Position numbers and translations under genes: made by a program | From: a virus | IMG/VR virus record: IMGVR_UViG_3300013120_000185 | Coordinates: 1 to 40,961 of that record | Length of the DNA stretch: 40,961 nt | Strand: one strand, 5' to 3' | Part shown: in pieces, positions 29,175 to 37,323 of the stretch | How positions within the stretch are numbered: the stretch's first letter is position 1 | Layout of the letters: each line of letters begins with the position of its first letter | Notes under the pieces: model-generated | Seen by the model: only the letters and a program-made list of their open reading frames with translations | The model's database searches: none | What the model was told of the DNA's origin: nothing

Positions 29175-29451
29175 CCAGAGAAAAGGAAAGAAGTTTGAAG
29201 ATAAAGTTCAGAAGACAATAGGTTCAGGTAAGGTATGGTTTTCACCCCTTGATTTACGCTATGATAAGTACTGCATAGAAGCTAAGTTCACAGATAAGAA
29301 AGGATATCGTATAAGTAGAGAATTGTTGGATAAGATATGGGATAGTGCGTTAAGTATGAACAAAGAACCATTTTTGATAATAGGGATAAAGCGGAATGAC
29401 AATCAAAATTTTGTCTTGCATTGTCATATAAATATAGAAAGAAGAGAGTGA
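29146..29451 (+). CDS. Hjc-like/PD-(D/E)XK endonuclease
   Basis: A 101-residue protein with a basic N-terminus (RQQRNNQRKGKKFEDKV, E in FED), a metal-binding D and E-x-K core (RYDKYCIEAKFTDKKG) and a following helix (ISRELLDKIWDSAL). This is the layout of archaeal Hjc-type Holliday-junction resolvases and related small restriction-like nucleases. Start 29146 is one of two closely placed choices (TTG 29137). Its presence beside a RuvC-like gene means two different resolvase folds in one phage. Confidence 0.7.
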   Translation: MKPQRQQRNNQRKGKKFEDKVQKTIGSGKVWFSPLDLRYDKYCIEAKFTDKKGYRISRELLDKIWDSALSMNKEPFLIIGIKRNDNQNFVLHCHINIERRE

Positions 29452-29455
29452 CACA

Positions 29456-30955
29456 ATGGCTTTGAGCAAAAATGCGAAAGAACTCTTGAAGATAAGATAC
29501 TGCCAAAATGAAGAGACACCAAAAGATGTCTACAACAGAGTTGCTTCTGCTTTATCTCTTGGAGATACTAAGTTCGAAAAGAAACTGAAACGAGCTATGA
29601 TAGACGGATTGTTTTTACCTAATTCTCCTTGTTTAAGAAACGCAGGCAACAAGAAGGGTATGCTTCATGCATGTTTCGTCCTACCAATCGGTGACGACAT
29701 GGAAAGTATTACAGAAGCTATAAAAAATATGATGATGATATTTAAGAATGGCGGTGGAGTAGGAATCAATTTCAGTAAGCTAAGACCGAAAGATTCAGCT
29801 TTATCAGGAGGAGGAACATCCAGCGGAGTCGTATCCTTTATGGGTCTATTCGATACAGCTACTGAAGTTGTTAAGCAAGGAGGATTCCGACGGGGAGCTT
29901 TGATGGGAGTTTTGAACTTCGAACACGCAGAAATAATGGAATTCATTAGGAGTAAACTGTCAAACAAATTAACCAATTTTAACATTTCAGTTCTTGTTAG
30001 CGATAAGTTTATGAAACAAGTAGAAGAAGGGACTACAATAGAACTAAAGAACCCTACAAACGAGGAAGTGTGGAACACTATAAACGCCAAGACTATTTTT
30101 GATGTGATATGTTTCAGTGCTTGGAATAGTGGAGACCCTGGTTTCTTATTCTACAACAGACTAAACAAAGACAACACGTTATTTCCGAAAGTCAAAATTA
30201 AGACTACCAATCCTTGCGGAGAAGTACCTTTACCAGACTACGGGGCTTGTTGTTTGGGGTCTATTAATATCTCTAAGTTAATTAGATACAATAAGTTCGA
30301 TACTGAGGGGTTTGCGAAGGCTTTAGAGTTGGCGGTCAGAGCATTAAGGAATAACAACGCAGTATCGTGGTATCCTTTACCTGAAATCACTAAGGTGATG
30401 AAAGAGTTAGACCCTATCGGTGTAGGAATAATGGGATTTGCAGATGCTTTGATTAAGTTGGGAATCCTTTATGACTCAAAAGAATGTTTAGATTTCATAG
30501 ACGAGATAGGTAAAACGTACAAAGAAGTAACCGATAAACTAGCGGAAAAATGTTTTTGGAAAAGAATCATAGCACCTACTGGCAGTCTAAGTATATTAGC
30601 TGATTGCAGTAGCGGGATAGAACCTGTCTTCGAGACAGCTTTTGAACGACACTTAACAGTAGGAGTAATGCAAGAAACTAGGGAGATATATAAATCGAAA
30701 TATGTCAGAACGGCTCATCAAATATCTCCAGAGTGGCATTTAAAAATACAAGCACAATGGCAAAAATGGTTGGATGGAAGTATCTCTAAGACAATCAATT
30801 TGCCTAACAGTTCTTCGGTAGATGATATCAAAAAGATATATATAGACGCTTGGAAGATGGGTTGCAAAGGTATTACAGTATTCAGAGATGGTTGTAAAAC
30901 AGGAGTCTTTAGAAAAACATCAAGTAAATGCGATGGGAACTCTTGTCATTTATAG
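29456..30955 (+). CDS. nrdJ: Ribonucleotide reductase, class II-like (AdoCbl-dependent)
   Basis: A 499-residue protein with LPNSPCLRNAG, HACFVLP (C73), GGGVGINFSKLRP, SFMGLFDTATEVVKQGG, the active-site N252-x-C254-x-E256 (TNPCGEVPLP), C265/C266 in ACCLGSIN, and APTGSLSILADCSSGIEPVF. This matches class II reductases (NrdJ), which use adenosylcobalamin, work with or without oxygen and need no separate small subunit; no NrdB gene is seen. It is shorter than most family members and lacks an N-terminal ATP cone. A C-terminal C-x4-C (C492, C497) could be the redox pair. It supplies dNTPs for replication. Confidence 0.88.
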   Translation: MALSKNAKELLKIRYCQNEETPKDVYNRVASALSLGDTKFEKKLKRAMIDGLFLPNSPCLRNAGNKKGMLHACFVLPIGDDMESITEAIKNMMMIFKNGGGVGINFSKLRPKDSALSGGGTSSGVVSFMGLFDTATEVVKQGGFRRGALMGVLNFEHAEIMEFIRSKLSNKLTNFNISVLVSDKFMKQVEEGTTIELKNPTNEEVWNTINAKTIFDVICFSAWNSGDPGFLFYNRLNKDNTLFPKVKIKTTNPCGEVPLPDYGACCLGSINISKLIRYNKFDTEGFAKALELAVRALRNNNAVSWYPLPEITKVMKELDPIGVGIMGFADALIKLGILYDSKECLDFIDEIGKTYKEVTDKLAEKCFWKRIIAPTGSLSILADCSSGIEPVFETAFERHLTVGVMQETREIYKSKYVRTAHQISPEWHLKIQAQWQKWLDGSISKTINLPNSSSVDDIKKIYIDAWKMGCKGITVFRDGCKTGVFRKTSSKCDGNSCHL

Positions 30956-30967
30956 AGAGGAGTTTTT

Positions 30968-31762
30968 ATGAAACTATATGTAGTGATTAGCGATGTCCAT
31001 GACAGACATCCAGCTAATGCTTCTCCTTTTGGGAGGTTATGTAGAAAGGTGTACCATCCAGCTTACAGATGTGTAGAAGAAGTAATAAAAGCTTATCAAC
31101 CTCAAGGTATAATCAACATAGGCGATATGACTGATATGGATAGTTTGTGTAGGTTTAATCTAGACAAACGAAAGAAAATGGAGAACAAAAGATACTGGAA
31201 AGATATAGACAGTTTGAATCATCTGTTAGATAGACAATGTAAGTTATCTCCCAAAGCAGAGAAGATTTATATTATGGGTAATCACGAAGATTGGGTTAAT
31301 CAGTATCTAGAGTATCACCCCGAAATGTCTGCAGACAGCGAGTCAGGACACGGAGGGATAGATTTTGTTAGAGATACACAGTTAATGGAGAGAGGGTATG
31401 AGGTGATACCTCTCAATGGAACGAAAAGACTAGGTAAAGCTTTGTTTATGCACGGGTTATATACTAATTTACATCACGCTTATAAAACTAGTCAAGTTTA
31501 TCCTAAAACTATATTCTATGGTCATTCTCACGACGTACAAACACACTCGTTTACTTCACCAATAGACCAAAAAGATGTGAGAGTAGCTGAATGTATGGGT
31601 TGTCTTTGTGACCTAAACCCTAGTTGGATGAGAAATAAACCGAACAAATGGGTGCATGCTTTCGGTATGTTTTGGTTAAAAGATAACGGAGAATTTCAGA
31701 TGGACAGAAAAATAGTAATTAAAGGCGAGGCTATTGTTAATGGTAAAATTTTCAGAGGATAA
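30968..31762 (+). CDS. Calcineurin-like metallophosphoesterase
   Basis: A 264-residue protein with D9-x-H11 (SDVHDRH), GDMTD (D53), GNHED (N105, H106), MHG and GHSHDVQ. The large insert between motifs II and III (about 60-100) differs from the smaller phosphoesterase at 23541. A conserved-type phage protein; substrate unknown, either nucleic acid or small phosphodiester. AGAGAGGAGTTTTT precedes the ATG. It is the second of three such enzymes in the window. Confidence 0.82.
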   Translation: MKLYVVISDVHDRHPANASPFGRLCRKVYHPAYRCVEEVIKAYQPQGIINIGDMTDMDSLCRFNLDKRKKMENKRYWKDIDSLNHLLDRQCKLSPKAEKIYIMGNHEDWVNQYLEYHPEMSADSESGHGGIDFVRDTQLMERGYEVIPLNGTKRLGKALFMHGLYTNLHHAYKTSQVYPKTIFYGHSHDVQTHSFTSPIDQKDVRVAECMGCLCDLNPSWMRNKPNKWVHAFGMFWLKDNGEFQMDRKIVIKGEAIVNGKIFRG

Positions 31763-31778
31763 ACGAGGAGTATTAAAC

Positions 31779-32081
31779 ATGGACACAATTCAAAGGCTCT
31801 GTCATCAGATTGCTAAAGAGAAAGGATTTTGGGATAAGGATAGAAATGATGGCGAGTTGATAGCACTAATGCATTCTGAATTGTCTGAAGCGTTAGAATG
31901 GTTACGAGATGCTAGGATATCAGACAAAGAAAGAAAAGCGAGAGTGGTTGAGGAGTTCGCAGATTGTGTGATAAGGATTTGCGACTATTGCGAAAGACAC
32001 GAACTGAATCTCACACATGCTATATGGGAAAAGATTGATATAAACAAAAAACGTCCGTACAAACACGGAAAGAGGTTCTAA
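31779..32081 (+). CDS. MazG-like nucleotide pyrophosphohydrolase
   Basis: A 100-residue protein with the MazG/all-alpha NTP-PPase metal motif: HSELSEALEW and VVEEFADCVIRI (E-x2-E ... E-x2-D). ATG 31779 follows ACGAGGAGTATTAAAC; a longer form from 31734 would overlap the previous gene. It should convert dNTPs or unusual NTPs to monophosphates and could remove a canonical dNTP when a modified base replaces it (inference). Confidence 0.8.
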   Translation: MDTIQRLCHQIAKEKGFWDKDRNDGELIALMHSELSEALEWLRDARISDKERKARVVEEFADCVIRICDYCERHELNLTHAIWEKIDINKKRPYKHGKRF

Positions 32082-32971
32082 TGAAGTACACTAACAAATA
32101 TGGTTTACCTCAAAGTTTAGTCGATGTGATAATCGGAGGGAACTACGATTTATCCAAGACTGACCTTGATAGGATAGGTATAACTACTTTGATAGACCCA
32201 CCCCGACCATACCTTCTTAAAGTTAGACATTGGAACGAGTTAGAAGAAGACGTATCGAATCATATCTGGAGAATAGGAGGTAGTGCATACCACTATATCC
32301 TAGCTAAGACCAGTCAAGAGGACAGATTGATAGAAACGAAATTGGAAGAAGTGGTTGACGGGATTACAATCGTAGGTAAGCTAGATTTGTATGATAAGAT
32401 TCTTAAATCTATTGAAGATTATAAACTTACTTCTATTTGGGCGGTGAAGTTTGGGAATCCAGAAGACTATGAACCTCAATTAAACAGCTACTCTTGGTTA
32501 TTAAGAAAGAAAGGATATCCTACGGAGAAAGCTTTCATTAATGCTTTGTTAAAAGACTGGAGACGGGGAGAGTCTTTGAAGTATGATGACTATCCTCCGA
32601 TACCTTTCAAAAGAATAGAAGTGAAGTTGTGGATGATAGAAGAACAAGAACAATACGTTAAAGACAGAGTAGTTGGGTACAAAAAAGCGAGAGAACTAAC
32701 CGATGAAGAGCTACCTCTCTGCACTCCTGAAGAACGTTGGGCTAAACCCGACACGTTTGCTATCATGAAGAATCAAAACAAATCAGCTACGAGAGTGTTG
32801 GAGACTTCTAAAGAAGCAGATAGTTATCTCAAATATATCACTAGTAAAGATAAAAGAAATAGCTACCGCATAGAAAAAAGAGAAGGCGGAGATGATAAAT
32901 GTAAAGGTTATTGTTTAGCGTGTACAGTTTGTGGCTATTGGAAAGCAAACTATGAACGGAAGAAAAGCTAA
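32081..32971 (+). CDS. PD-(D/E)XK nuclease, Cas4/RecB-like, with Cys cluster
   Basis: A 296-residue protein. Nuclease core: H71 (GGSAYHYIL), D102 (VGKLDLYD), E112 and K115 (SIEDYKLTS), and the QLNSYSWLL (about 133-141) following helix with Q-x3-Y. The C-terminus has four cysteines, C274, C278, C281, C284 (CKGYCLACTVC), the spacing of a 4Fe-4S cluster as in Cas4/AddB-type nucleases, though all four are C-terminal here. It could process DNA ends for recombination with RecA. One-base overlap with the MazG-like gene. A CRISPR array is not seen. Confidence 0.8.
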   Translation: MKYTNKYGLPQSLVDVIIGGNYDLSKTDLDRIGITTLIDPPRPYLLKVRHWNELEEDVSNHIWRIGGSAYHYILAKTSQEDRLIETKLEEVVDGITIVGKLDLYDKILKSIEDYKLTSIWAVKFGNPEDYEPQLNSYSWLLRKKGYPTEKAFINALLKDWRRGESLKYDDYPPIPFKRIEVKLWMIEEQEQYVKDRVVGYKKARELTDEELPLCTPEERWAKPDTFAIMKNQNKSATRVLETSKEADSYLKYITSKDKRNSYRIEKREGGDDKCKGYCLACTVCGYWKANYERKKS

Positions 32972-33161
32972 ACATATCAGAAAGAAAGTCTATGGCAAGG
33001 AAGATTTTAGAGAAAGGAAAGAGAAACAGATAAAGGTGAAGAGCTGGTTGATGCCCGATAAAAGTATCTTTGATGTATATACTACAGTTTCAGATTTCAG
33101 AAGAACAACTTACCAGAGACTGAAACGGATGGCATTACATGTGCCAATCAAAGAAATCTAG
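32952..33161 (+). CDS. Basic hypothetical protein
   Basis: A 69-residue basic protein starting at ATG 32952 inside the end of the nuclease gene, with TTGGAAAGC ahead. Contains KHIRKKVYGKEDFRERKEKQ, probably helical. Family not recognised. Confidence 0.5.
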   Translation: MNGRKAKHIRKKVYGKEDFRERKEKQIKVKSWLMPDKSIFDVYTTVSDFRRTTYQRLKRMALHVPIKEI

Positions 33162-33363
33162 AAAGATATCCTACCACTGTAAAAAGTGTGGGATAGGGTT
33201 TATTAACTATGACAAAACAAGGGCTTGCCCTCATTGTCACGAACTTAGTTACGACCAATTGGTAATAGAATATGACGAAGAAACAGAGAGTTATAGTAGT
33301 TGGTGGAGGAGACTCGATAAGAAAGGGAATCCAAAAAGGCTTATGGGAAAAGATAAAAGGTGA
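33139..33363 (+). CDS. Zinc-ribbon protein, hypothetical
   Basis: A 74-residue protein with CKKCGIGF and CPHCHELS, a clear C-x2-C ... C-x2-C ribbon, followed by an acidic and then basic tail. It overlaps both neighbours, including 92 bases with the next gene, an unusually long overlap in another frame; only the N-terminal ribbon is clearly meaningful. Confidence 0.55.
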   Translation: MCQSKKSRKISYHCKKCGIGFINYDKTRACPHCHELSYDQLVIEYDEETESYSSWWRRLDKKGNPKRLMGKDKR

Positions 33364-33934
33364 AGAGATATGGTCATGTAACTATGCGTTCATGTCCATG
33401 CCATATTTACCTCAAAAGGAGATATGGGTTGATGTAAAGTTCTGGAAAGACAACTGTGATAAGCTACAAGAGTTGTTTAAACAAGGAGTAGAGATGGTAT
33501 CCAGAGTTCACAATACTTGGAAAACTGTAGAAGGGATAGACACCTATCTTTCTACTAGAGAAGCTTCACATGCCAATGAGAACACTATCTTTTATGGACG
33601 AATGGGACTATCAGGAGCTTTTGCTCTAGGTAAAGCAGTCAAAGACAAGTGGGCTGAGATTTATATATTAGGTTTTGATTTCGGTTCAGCCTCTCTTGAA
33701 GAAAAACAGACACATTATTACCAAGGTATACTGAACGTTCAATCTACAGGTATGGGTAGACCAGAAGTATATCGTATGCCAGACAATAGATTGAAACGAG
33801 AGGTAGAGGACTTCAAAGAGTATTTAGTTGAAGGAGTCAAAATAATTAATGTTTCTCCTCAATCCAACATACCTTATTTTGAAAAAATAGACTATGACGA
33901 ATTTTTCAGGAGGCTACTATGCCAGAATGGATGA
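33272..33934 (+). CDS. Rossmann-like phage protein (MptE/DUF115-like)
   Basis: A 220-residue protein with a nucleotide-binding style opening (VIVVGGGDSIRKGI), then IWSCNYAFMSMPYLP, WVDVKFW, and a C-terminal GLSGAFALGKAV ... IYILGFDFG unit. This resembles MptE-like/DUF115 proteins and phage sugar-related enzymes of the same fold. Starting inside the previous gene, it opens the sugar/modification block. The exact reaction is unknown. Confidence 0.6.
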   Translation: MTKKQRVIVVGGGDSIRKGIQKGLWEKIKGEEIWSCNYAFMSMPYLPQKEIWVDVKFWKDNCDKLQELFKQGVEMVSRVHNTWKTVEGIDTYLSTREASHANENTIFYGRMGLSGAFALGKAVKDKWAEIYILGFDFGSASLEEKQTHYYQGILNVQSTGMGRPEVYRMPDNRLKREVEDFKEYLVEGVKIINVSPQSNIPYFEKIDYDEFFRRLLCQNG

Positions 33935-34086
33935 AGACCTCTGGATTAATAGTTATCTTAATGATATGTTGGGATATAGCTCGTTTGTTTTTACAAGCTT
34001 ATGTTACTAAAAGATTTATGAAAGAAGAGTTTGACGAAATAGACCAAGCCTTAGATGATGTAGAAAAAGCAGTAGAAGAAGAGTGA
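33919..34086 (+). CDS. Single-span membrane protein, hypothetical
   Basis: A 55-residue ORF after CAGGAGGCTACT. Hydrophobic segment at about residues 8-28 and a highly acidic helix (EEFDEIDQALDDVEKAVEEE) behind. It overlaps the GTG-started gene after it by four bases. Function unknown. Confidence 0.5.
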   Translation: MPEWMKTSGLIVILMICWDIARLFLQAYVTKRFMKEEFDEIDQALDDVEKAVEEE

Positions 34087-34259
34087 GCTTCAAGATATAT
34101 GTTATATGCCCCAAATGTATACATTCGATATGGGGGGAATCAGTGAGTGATTGCAAAAGTAAATTGAAAATACATCTAGAGAGTTGCGAAGAACGTATAA
34201 AGAAATGCAAAATGGTAGACGAGATATGTAGGAGAGTGAGAAATGTACAACCCCTTTAA
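34083..34259 (+). CDS. GTG-started Cys/His protein, hypothetical
   Basis: A 58-residue ORF starting at GTG 34083, coupled to the previous stop (GTGA). CPKC at residue 9 and KIHLESC (H31, C35) suggest a C-x2-C ... H-x3-C zinc site. Its 17-base overlap with the next gene and the weak start leave it uncertain. Confidence 0.45.
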   Translation: MSFKIYVICPKCIHSIWGESVSDCKSKLKIHLESCEERIKKCKMVDEICRRVRNVQPL

Positions 34260-34455
34260 CCCTTTAAACAAAGCCGAGAAAGAATGGTTCATGAATATTA
34301 ACTTCCAAGGTTTGGATGCTGTAGAAAAGTTGTGTCAAGAACCATACGAGAACTTAAAGAAAAAAGATTTACTAACTTTTGAAGTGTCTGATATAGCTAT
34401 TGTGAACAAACGTCCAGTAGTATATTTTAGGCTAAAGAAACTGAGAAAAAAATGA
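34243..34455 (+). CDS. Hypothetical protein
   Basis: A 70-residue protein preceded by GTAGGAGAGTGAGAA. N-terminal helix (LNKAEKEWFMNINFQGLDAVEKL) and a C-terminal hairpin (FEVSDIAIVNKRPVVYFRLKKL). No family recognised; its stop overlaps the glycosyltransferase start. Confidence 0.55.
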   Translation: MYNPFNPLNKAEKEWFMNINFQGLDAVEKLCQEPYENLKKKDLLTFEVSDIAIVNKRPVVYFRLKKLRKK

Positions 34456-35069
34456 ATAATTTTTATATCTCTACTTTCTATACAAAGGACTCTCCTTATA
34501 GTGAGGCAGTATTAGAATATCTACAAATGTCTTTACTCCATCTACCTTGTGCTATACATTTGATTAACAACGAGATAGAAGATTTAGGGAGTTGGTATAG
34601 GAACGTAGCTGAGAAACCTAGAGTAGTACTACAAATGTTGGAAGAGAATCCGAAGGAATGCTTAGTGTTCTTAGACGCTGATTGTACAGTTAATAAGTAT
34701 CCATATCTCTTCCATGAGATACCTGATGAATATGATTTAGCTTTTCATACTCTCAATTGGAATACTTGGTACGGATATACAGCTCTTAATCCAGTAACGG
34801 AACTTCTTACAGGTACTATGTTTTTCCGACCTAATGACAAAGTCAAACAATTATGTGTAGATTGGTATGAAGAAGCTAAAAGAACTAGTGAGTGGGAACA
34901 AAAAGTATTGGAACGAGTAATCAAACATCACGACGTAAAGGTATATCCTTTACCGATAGAATACTGTTACATGGCTACGAGACCAAGAGGAGAAGCTCCT
35001 TTAGTGAAATGTGACCCTGTAATCACGCATTATCAGGTAAGCAGGACAGAGAAAAGGAGGAAGAGATGA
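34452..35069 (+). CDS. GT-A-fold glycosyltransferase-like protein
   Basis: A 205-residue protein with a nucleotide-sugar transferase layout: an N-terminal beta strand (FYISTFYTKDSP), then VVLQMLEENPKECLVFLDADCTV containing the D-x-D metal motif (FLDADC), and LLTGTMFFRP near the acceptor side. Similar to putative nucleotide-diphospho-sugar transferases in phages. It would use an activated sugar; acceptor unknown (DNA base, host glycan or phage structure). Confidence 0.65.
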   Translation: MNNFYISTFYTKDSPYSEAVLEYLQMSLLHLPCAIHLINNEIEDLGSWYRNVAEKPRVVLQMLEENPKECLVFLDADCTVNKYPYLFHEIPDEYDLAFHTLNWNTWYGYTALNPVTELLTGTMFFRPNDKVKQLCVDWYEEAKRTSEWEQKVLERVIKHHDVKVYPLPIEYCYMATRPRGEAPLVKCDPVITHYQVSRTEKRRKR

Positions 35070-35305
35070 TTAACTGGTGGAAAGGATTTGTATTAATATT
35101 TGTAGGATTTTGTCTAGCTATGATTTGTACCGCAATTCATGGGTGTATTGAATTAAAACAACTAGAGGTACAAATACATGAGGACACACAAGATGCTGAT
35201 ATCGAATGGAATAAAGTAAACATGGAAGAACTTAGAAAAGATATGGATACGTCAGGTAAATTGTTATTATATTTGCTCGAACAAGAGGAAAGGATAGGGG
35301 TGTGA
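35066..35305 (+). CDS. Membrane-anchored acidic protein, hypothetical
   Basis: A 79-residue protein with a signal-anchor-like segment (residues 6-26) and a helical acidic remainder (HEDTQDADIEWNKVNMEELRKD). Coupled to both neighbours (ATGA at 35066, GTGA at 35302). Function unknown. Confidence 0.55.
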   Translation: MINWWKGFVLIFVGFCLAMICTAIHGCIELKQLEVQIHEDTQDADIEWNKVNMEELRKDMDTSGKLLLYLLEQEERIGV

Positions 35306-35979
35306 GGACTTTAGTTATAGGTGATATACACGGAGGATTCAAAGCTCTGTTGCAATGTATAGAAAGGTCAAAGTTTGACTTTGAAAAAGATAGATTGATA
35401 CATCTTGGAGATGTTTGTGACGGATGGACAGAAACCAAAGAGTGTATTGAATATCTGATGACGATTCCTAATCTTATAAATATTATAGGGAATCACGATA
35501 AATGGACATTAGAGTGGATGACAGAGCCTCAAAGGATAGAGTGGGTGACTCAAGGGGGTCATAATACTGTATCTTCTTATATTCCGAAGTCTCACGTAGA
35601 GTTTTTGAAGAACTCTCATCTGTGGTATTTGGAAGAGAAGACTAACCAATTATTCGTTCACGGGGGTATAGACCCTAACAAGAAGATGGAGAAACAAGAT
35701 TTAAACACTTGTTTATGGGACAGAGACCTTCTGTTTAACGCCAGAGCCAAACACAACCAGAAGCCCAACTACCAGTACGGAGGGTTTGCCGATATCTTTG
35801 TAGGACATACATCTACCAAACTGTTTAAGACAGAAGAACCCACCCACTACTGTAATGTATGGGATTTAGATACAGGAGGAGGTTGGGCTGGAGTTTTAAC
35901 TATAATGGATATAGAAACTAAACAGTGGTGGCAGTCTGACCCTGTGTATACTCTCTATCCAGATGTGAGGGGAAGATGA
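35302..35979 (+). CDS. Lambda-type protein phosphatase-like metalloenzyme
   Basis: A 225-residue protein with D8-x-H10-G (GDIHGG), GDVCDGW (D37), GNHDKW (N64, H65), LFVHGG and GHTSTKLF. This is the PPP-family order of bacteriophage lambda phosphatase (Ser/Thr/Tyr phosphatase) or symmetrical diadenosine tetraphosphatase. GTG start at 35302, overlapping the previous stop. In this phage it may reverse phosphorylation of proteins or of a pathway intermediate (inference). Third metallophosphatase of the window. Confidence 0.82.
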   Translation: MRTLVIGDIHGGFKALLQCIERSKFDFEKDRLIHLGDVCDGWTETKECIEYLMTIPNLINIIGNHDKWTLEWMTEPQRIEWVTQGGHNTVSSYIPKSHVEFLKNSHLWYLEEKTNQLFVHGGIDPNKKMEKQDLNTCLWDRDLLFNARAKHNQKPNYQYGGFADIFVGHTSTKLFKTEEPTHYCNVWDLDTGGGWAGVLTIMDIETKQWWQSDPVYTLYPDVRGR

Positions 35980-36770
35980 TAAACGGACTTACAACAGTAA
36001 ACATAGAGCTGACTAGCATGTGTAATAAGTCTTGCCACATGTGCGGTAGAAGGAAGATAGACCGAGATTATCCAGAGATAAAGCTCAAGTACGGTCATAT
36101 GGATTTAAAATTGGCACTACGGATTAAGAAACAAATACCGAAAGGTATAGTTATCCAATATCATAACAACGGAGAACCTTTGTTATATCCTCATTTAAGA
36201 GAGGTGTTAGAGTATAGAAACGATGACCACGTCAATTGTATGGACACTAACGGAAAGCTACTCGTACAAAAAGCCGATGAGATTATAGGTAATTTAGATA
36301 CTCTTACTGTCTCTGTTATAGAGAGAGACCCAGAAGGTGAAGAGCAATATCAGATAGTTAAGCAATTCCTTGCAAAGAAAGGTAACAGAAAACCAGGAAT
36401 GATTTATAGAGTATTAGGTGAAGTTGAAGATGTGAAACGCTGGGAAGCTTTTCCAGGAATTATAGCTAAACGAATGTTACATAGTCCTATGGGGAGTTTC
36501 AATTATAAGAAAGAACCTGTAGTGCCAGAGATAGGGATATGTTTAGACTTTCTCAACCATTTAGTCATTAGACACGACGGGAAAGTAAGTTGTTGCGTAA
36601 GATTCGACCCGAAAGACGAAGGGATAATAGGAGATGTAAATAAAGAAACGTTAGAACAAATATGGAATGGTAGGAAAAGAAATCGTCGCTTCTTGTTTCA
36701 TCTTGCAGGACATAGAGAACAGTTGCCGTTATGCGACAAATGCGAATTTTGGGGGATACCTAAAGGATAG
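35976..36770 (+). CDS. Radical SAM/SPASM-domain protein
   Basis: A 264-residue protein with an N-terminal radical SAM cluster C16-x3-C20-x2-C23 (CNKSCHMC), barrel segments VIQYHNNGEPLLYP and NCMDTNGKLL, and a C-terminal SPASM-like region (ICLDFLNHLVIRHDGKVSCC, ... LPLCDKCEFWG). Such enzymes modify peptides, sugars or cofactors using AdoMet radicals and an auxiliary iron-sulfur cluster. Coupled to the phosphatase upstream. The substrate is not clear; no obvious precursor peptide is seen next to it. Confidence 0.8.
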   Translation: MINGLTTVNIELTSMCNKSCHMCGRRKIDRDYPEIKLKYGHMDLKLALRIKKQIPKGIVIQYHNNGEPLLYPHLREVLEYRNDDHVNCMDTNGKLLVQKADEIIGNLDTLTVSVIERDPEGEEQYQIVKQFLAKKGNRKPGMIYRVLGEVEDVKRWEAFPGIIAKRMLHSPMGSFNYKKEPVVPEIGICLDFLNHLVIRHDGKVSCCVRFDPKDEGIIGDVNKETLEQIWNGRKRNRRFLFHLAGHREQLPLCDKCEFWGIPKG

Positions 36771-36779
36771 GAGATAGAG

Positions 36780-36920
36780 ATGGAGAAGTTTTACAGGAAG
36801 ATAAAGTTTCAAGGTAAAGATAAGTATGTAGGAGTAACAACCAAAGAACTCCTAGTAGCTGTTTGTGAACTTATTGAAGACTTGGAATGGAGAGTAGAAA
36901 GACTGGAGGAGGAAGTATGA
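36780..36920 (+). CDS. Tiny hypothetical protein
   Basis: A 46-residue ORF preceded by ATAGGAGATAGAG. Basic N-terminus and a coiled-coil-like C-terminus (LIEDLEWRVERLEEEV). Its stop overlaps the next start (ATGA at 36917). Confidence 0.5.
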   Translation: MEKFYRKIKFQGKDKYVGVTTKELLVAVCELIEDLEWRVERLEEEV

Positions 36921-37171
36921 AAAGGAAGAAAACAAAGAAAAAAGTAGTAAACAACGCTCCGCATGATATATCTATATGTAACAATACATTTACAGGAGTA
37001 CATTGGGATAAAGCTACACTTGAAATAGTAGATAAAGTGGCTTCTGGATTATTAGCACTAGCAAAACTATTCCAAGCTCAAGATGTGAGAGTAGGTTCGA
37101 TGTTAAAAATAGGAAGTGGACAAGAAGGTATAAAAATGGGAGGGTGTTGTGAAGACGATTCCAATTTATGA
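36917..37171 (+). CDS. Hypothetical protein with basic N-terminus
   Basis: An 84-residue protein; ATG 36917 follows GGAGGAGGAAGT. It begins KRKKTKKKVV, then has a helical centre and ends GGCCEDDSNL. No family recognised; a short motif such as ...NNTFTGVHWDKAT resembles small phage proteins. Confidence 0.55.
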   Translation: MKRKKTKKKVVNNAPHDISICNNTFTGVHWDKATLEIVDKVASGLLALAKLFQAQDVRVGSMLKIGSGQEGIKMGGCCEDDSNL

Positions 37172-37322
37172 AAGCAGATGTAGTCAGAAACAGATAGGAA
37201 CTATCCAAGTAGAAGATGATTATACTATTCTGTTCAACGATTTGTTGGAAGGTAAAATAGGAGGAACTGTGCAAATGCAACCTTTGTTAGATGGAGTAGT
37301 CTTTGACTTAATAGGAGATTAA
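37149..37322 (+). CDS. GTG-started hypothetical protein
   Basis: A 57-residue ORF starting at GTG 37149, five bases after GGGAGG; an ATG-only search misses it because the internal ATG at 37168 is in another frame. The product is beta-rich (QIGTIQVEDDYTILFNDLLEGK). It fills an otherwise empty gap. Confidence 0.5.
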   Translation: MKTIPIYESRCSQKQIGTIQVEDDYTILFNDLLEGKIGGTVQMQPLLDGVVFDLIGD

Positions 37323-37323
37323 A

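Noticed and set aside
32081-32971. CRISPR adaptation gene (cas4)
   Set aside because: No cas1 or cas2 gene and no repeat-spacer array in the window; the nuclease is better read as a phage recombination enzyme.
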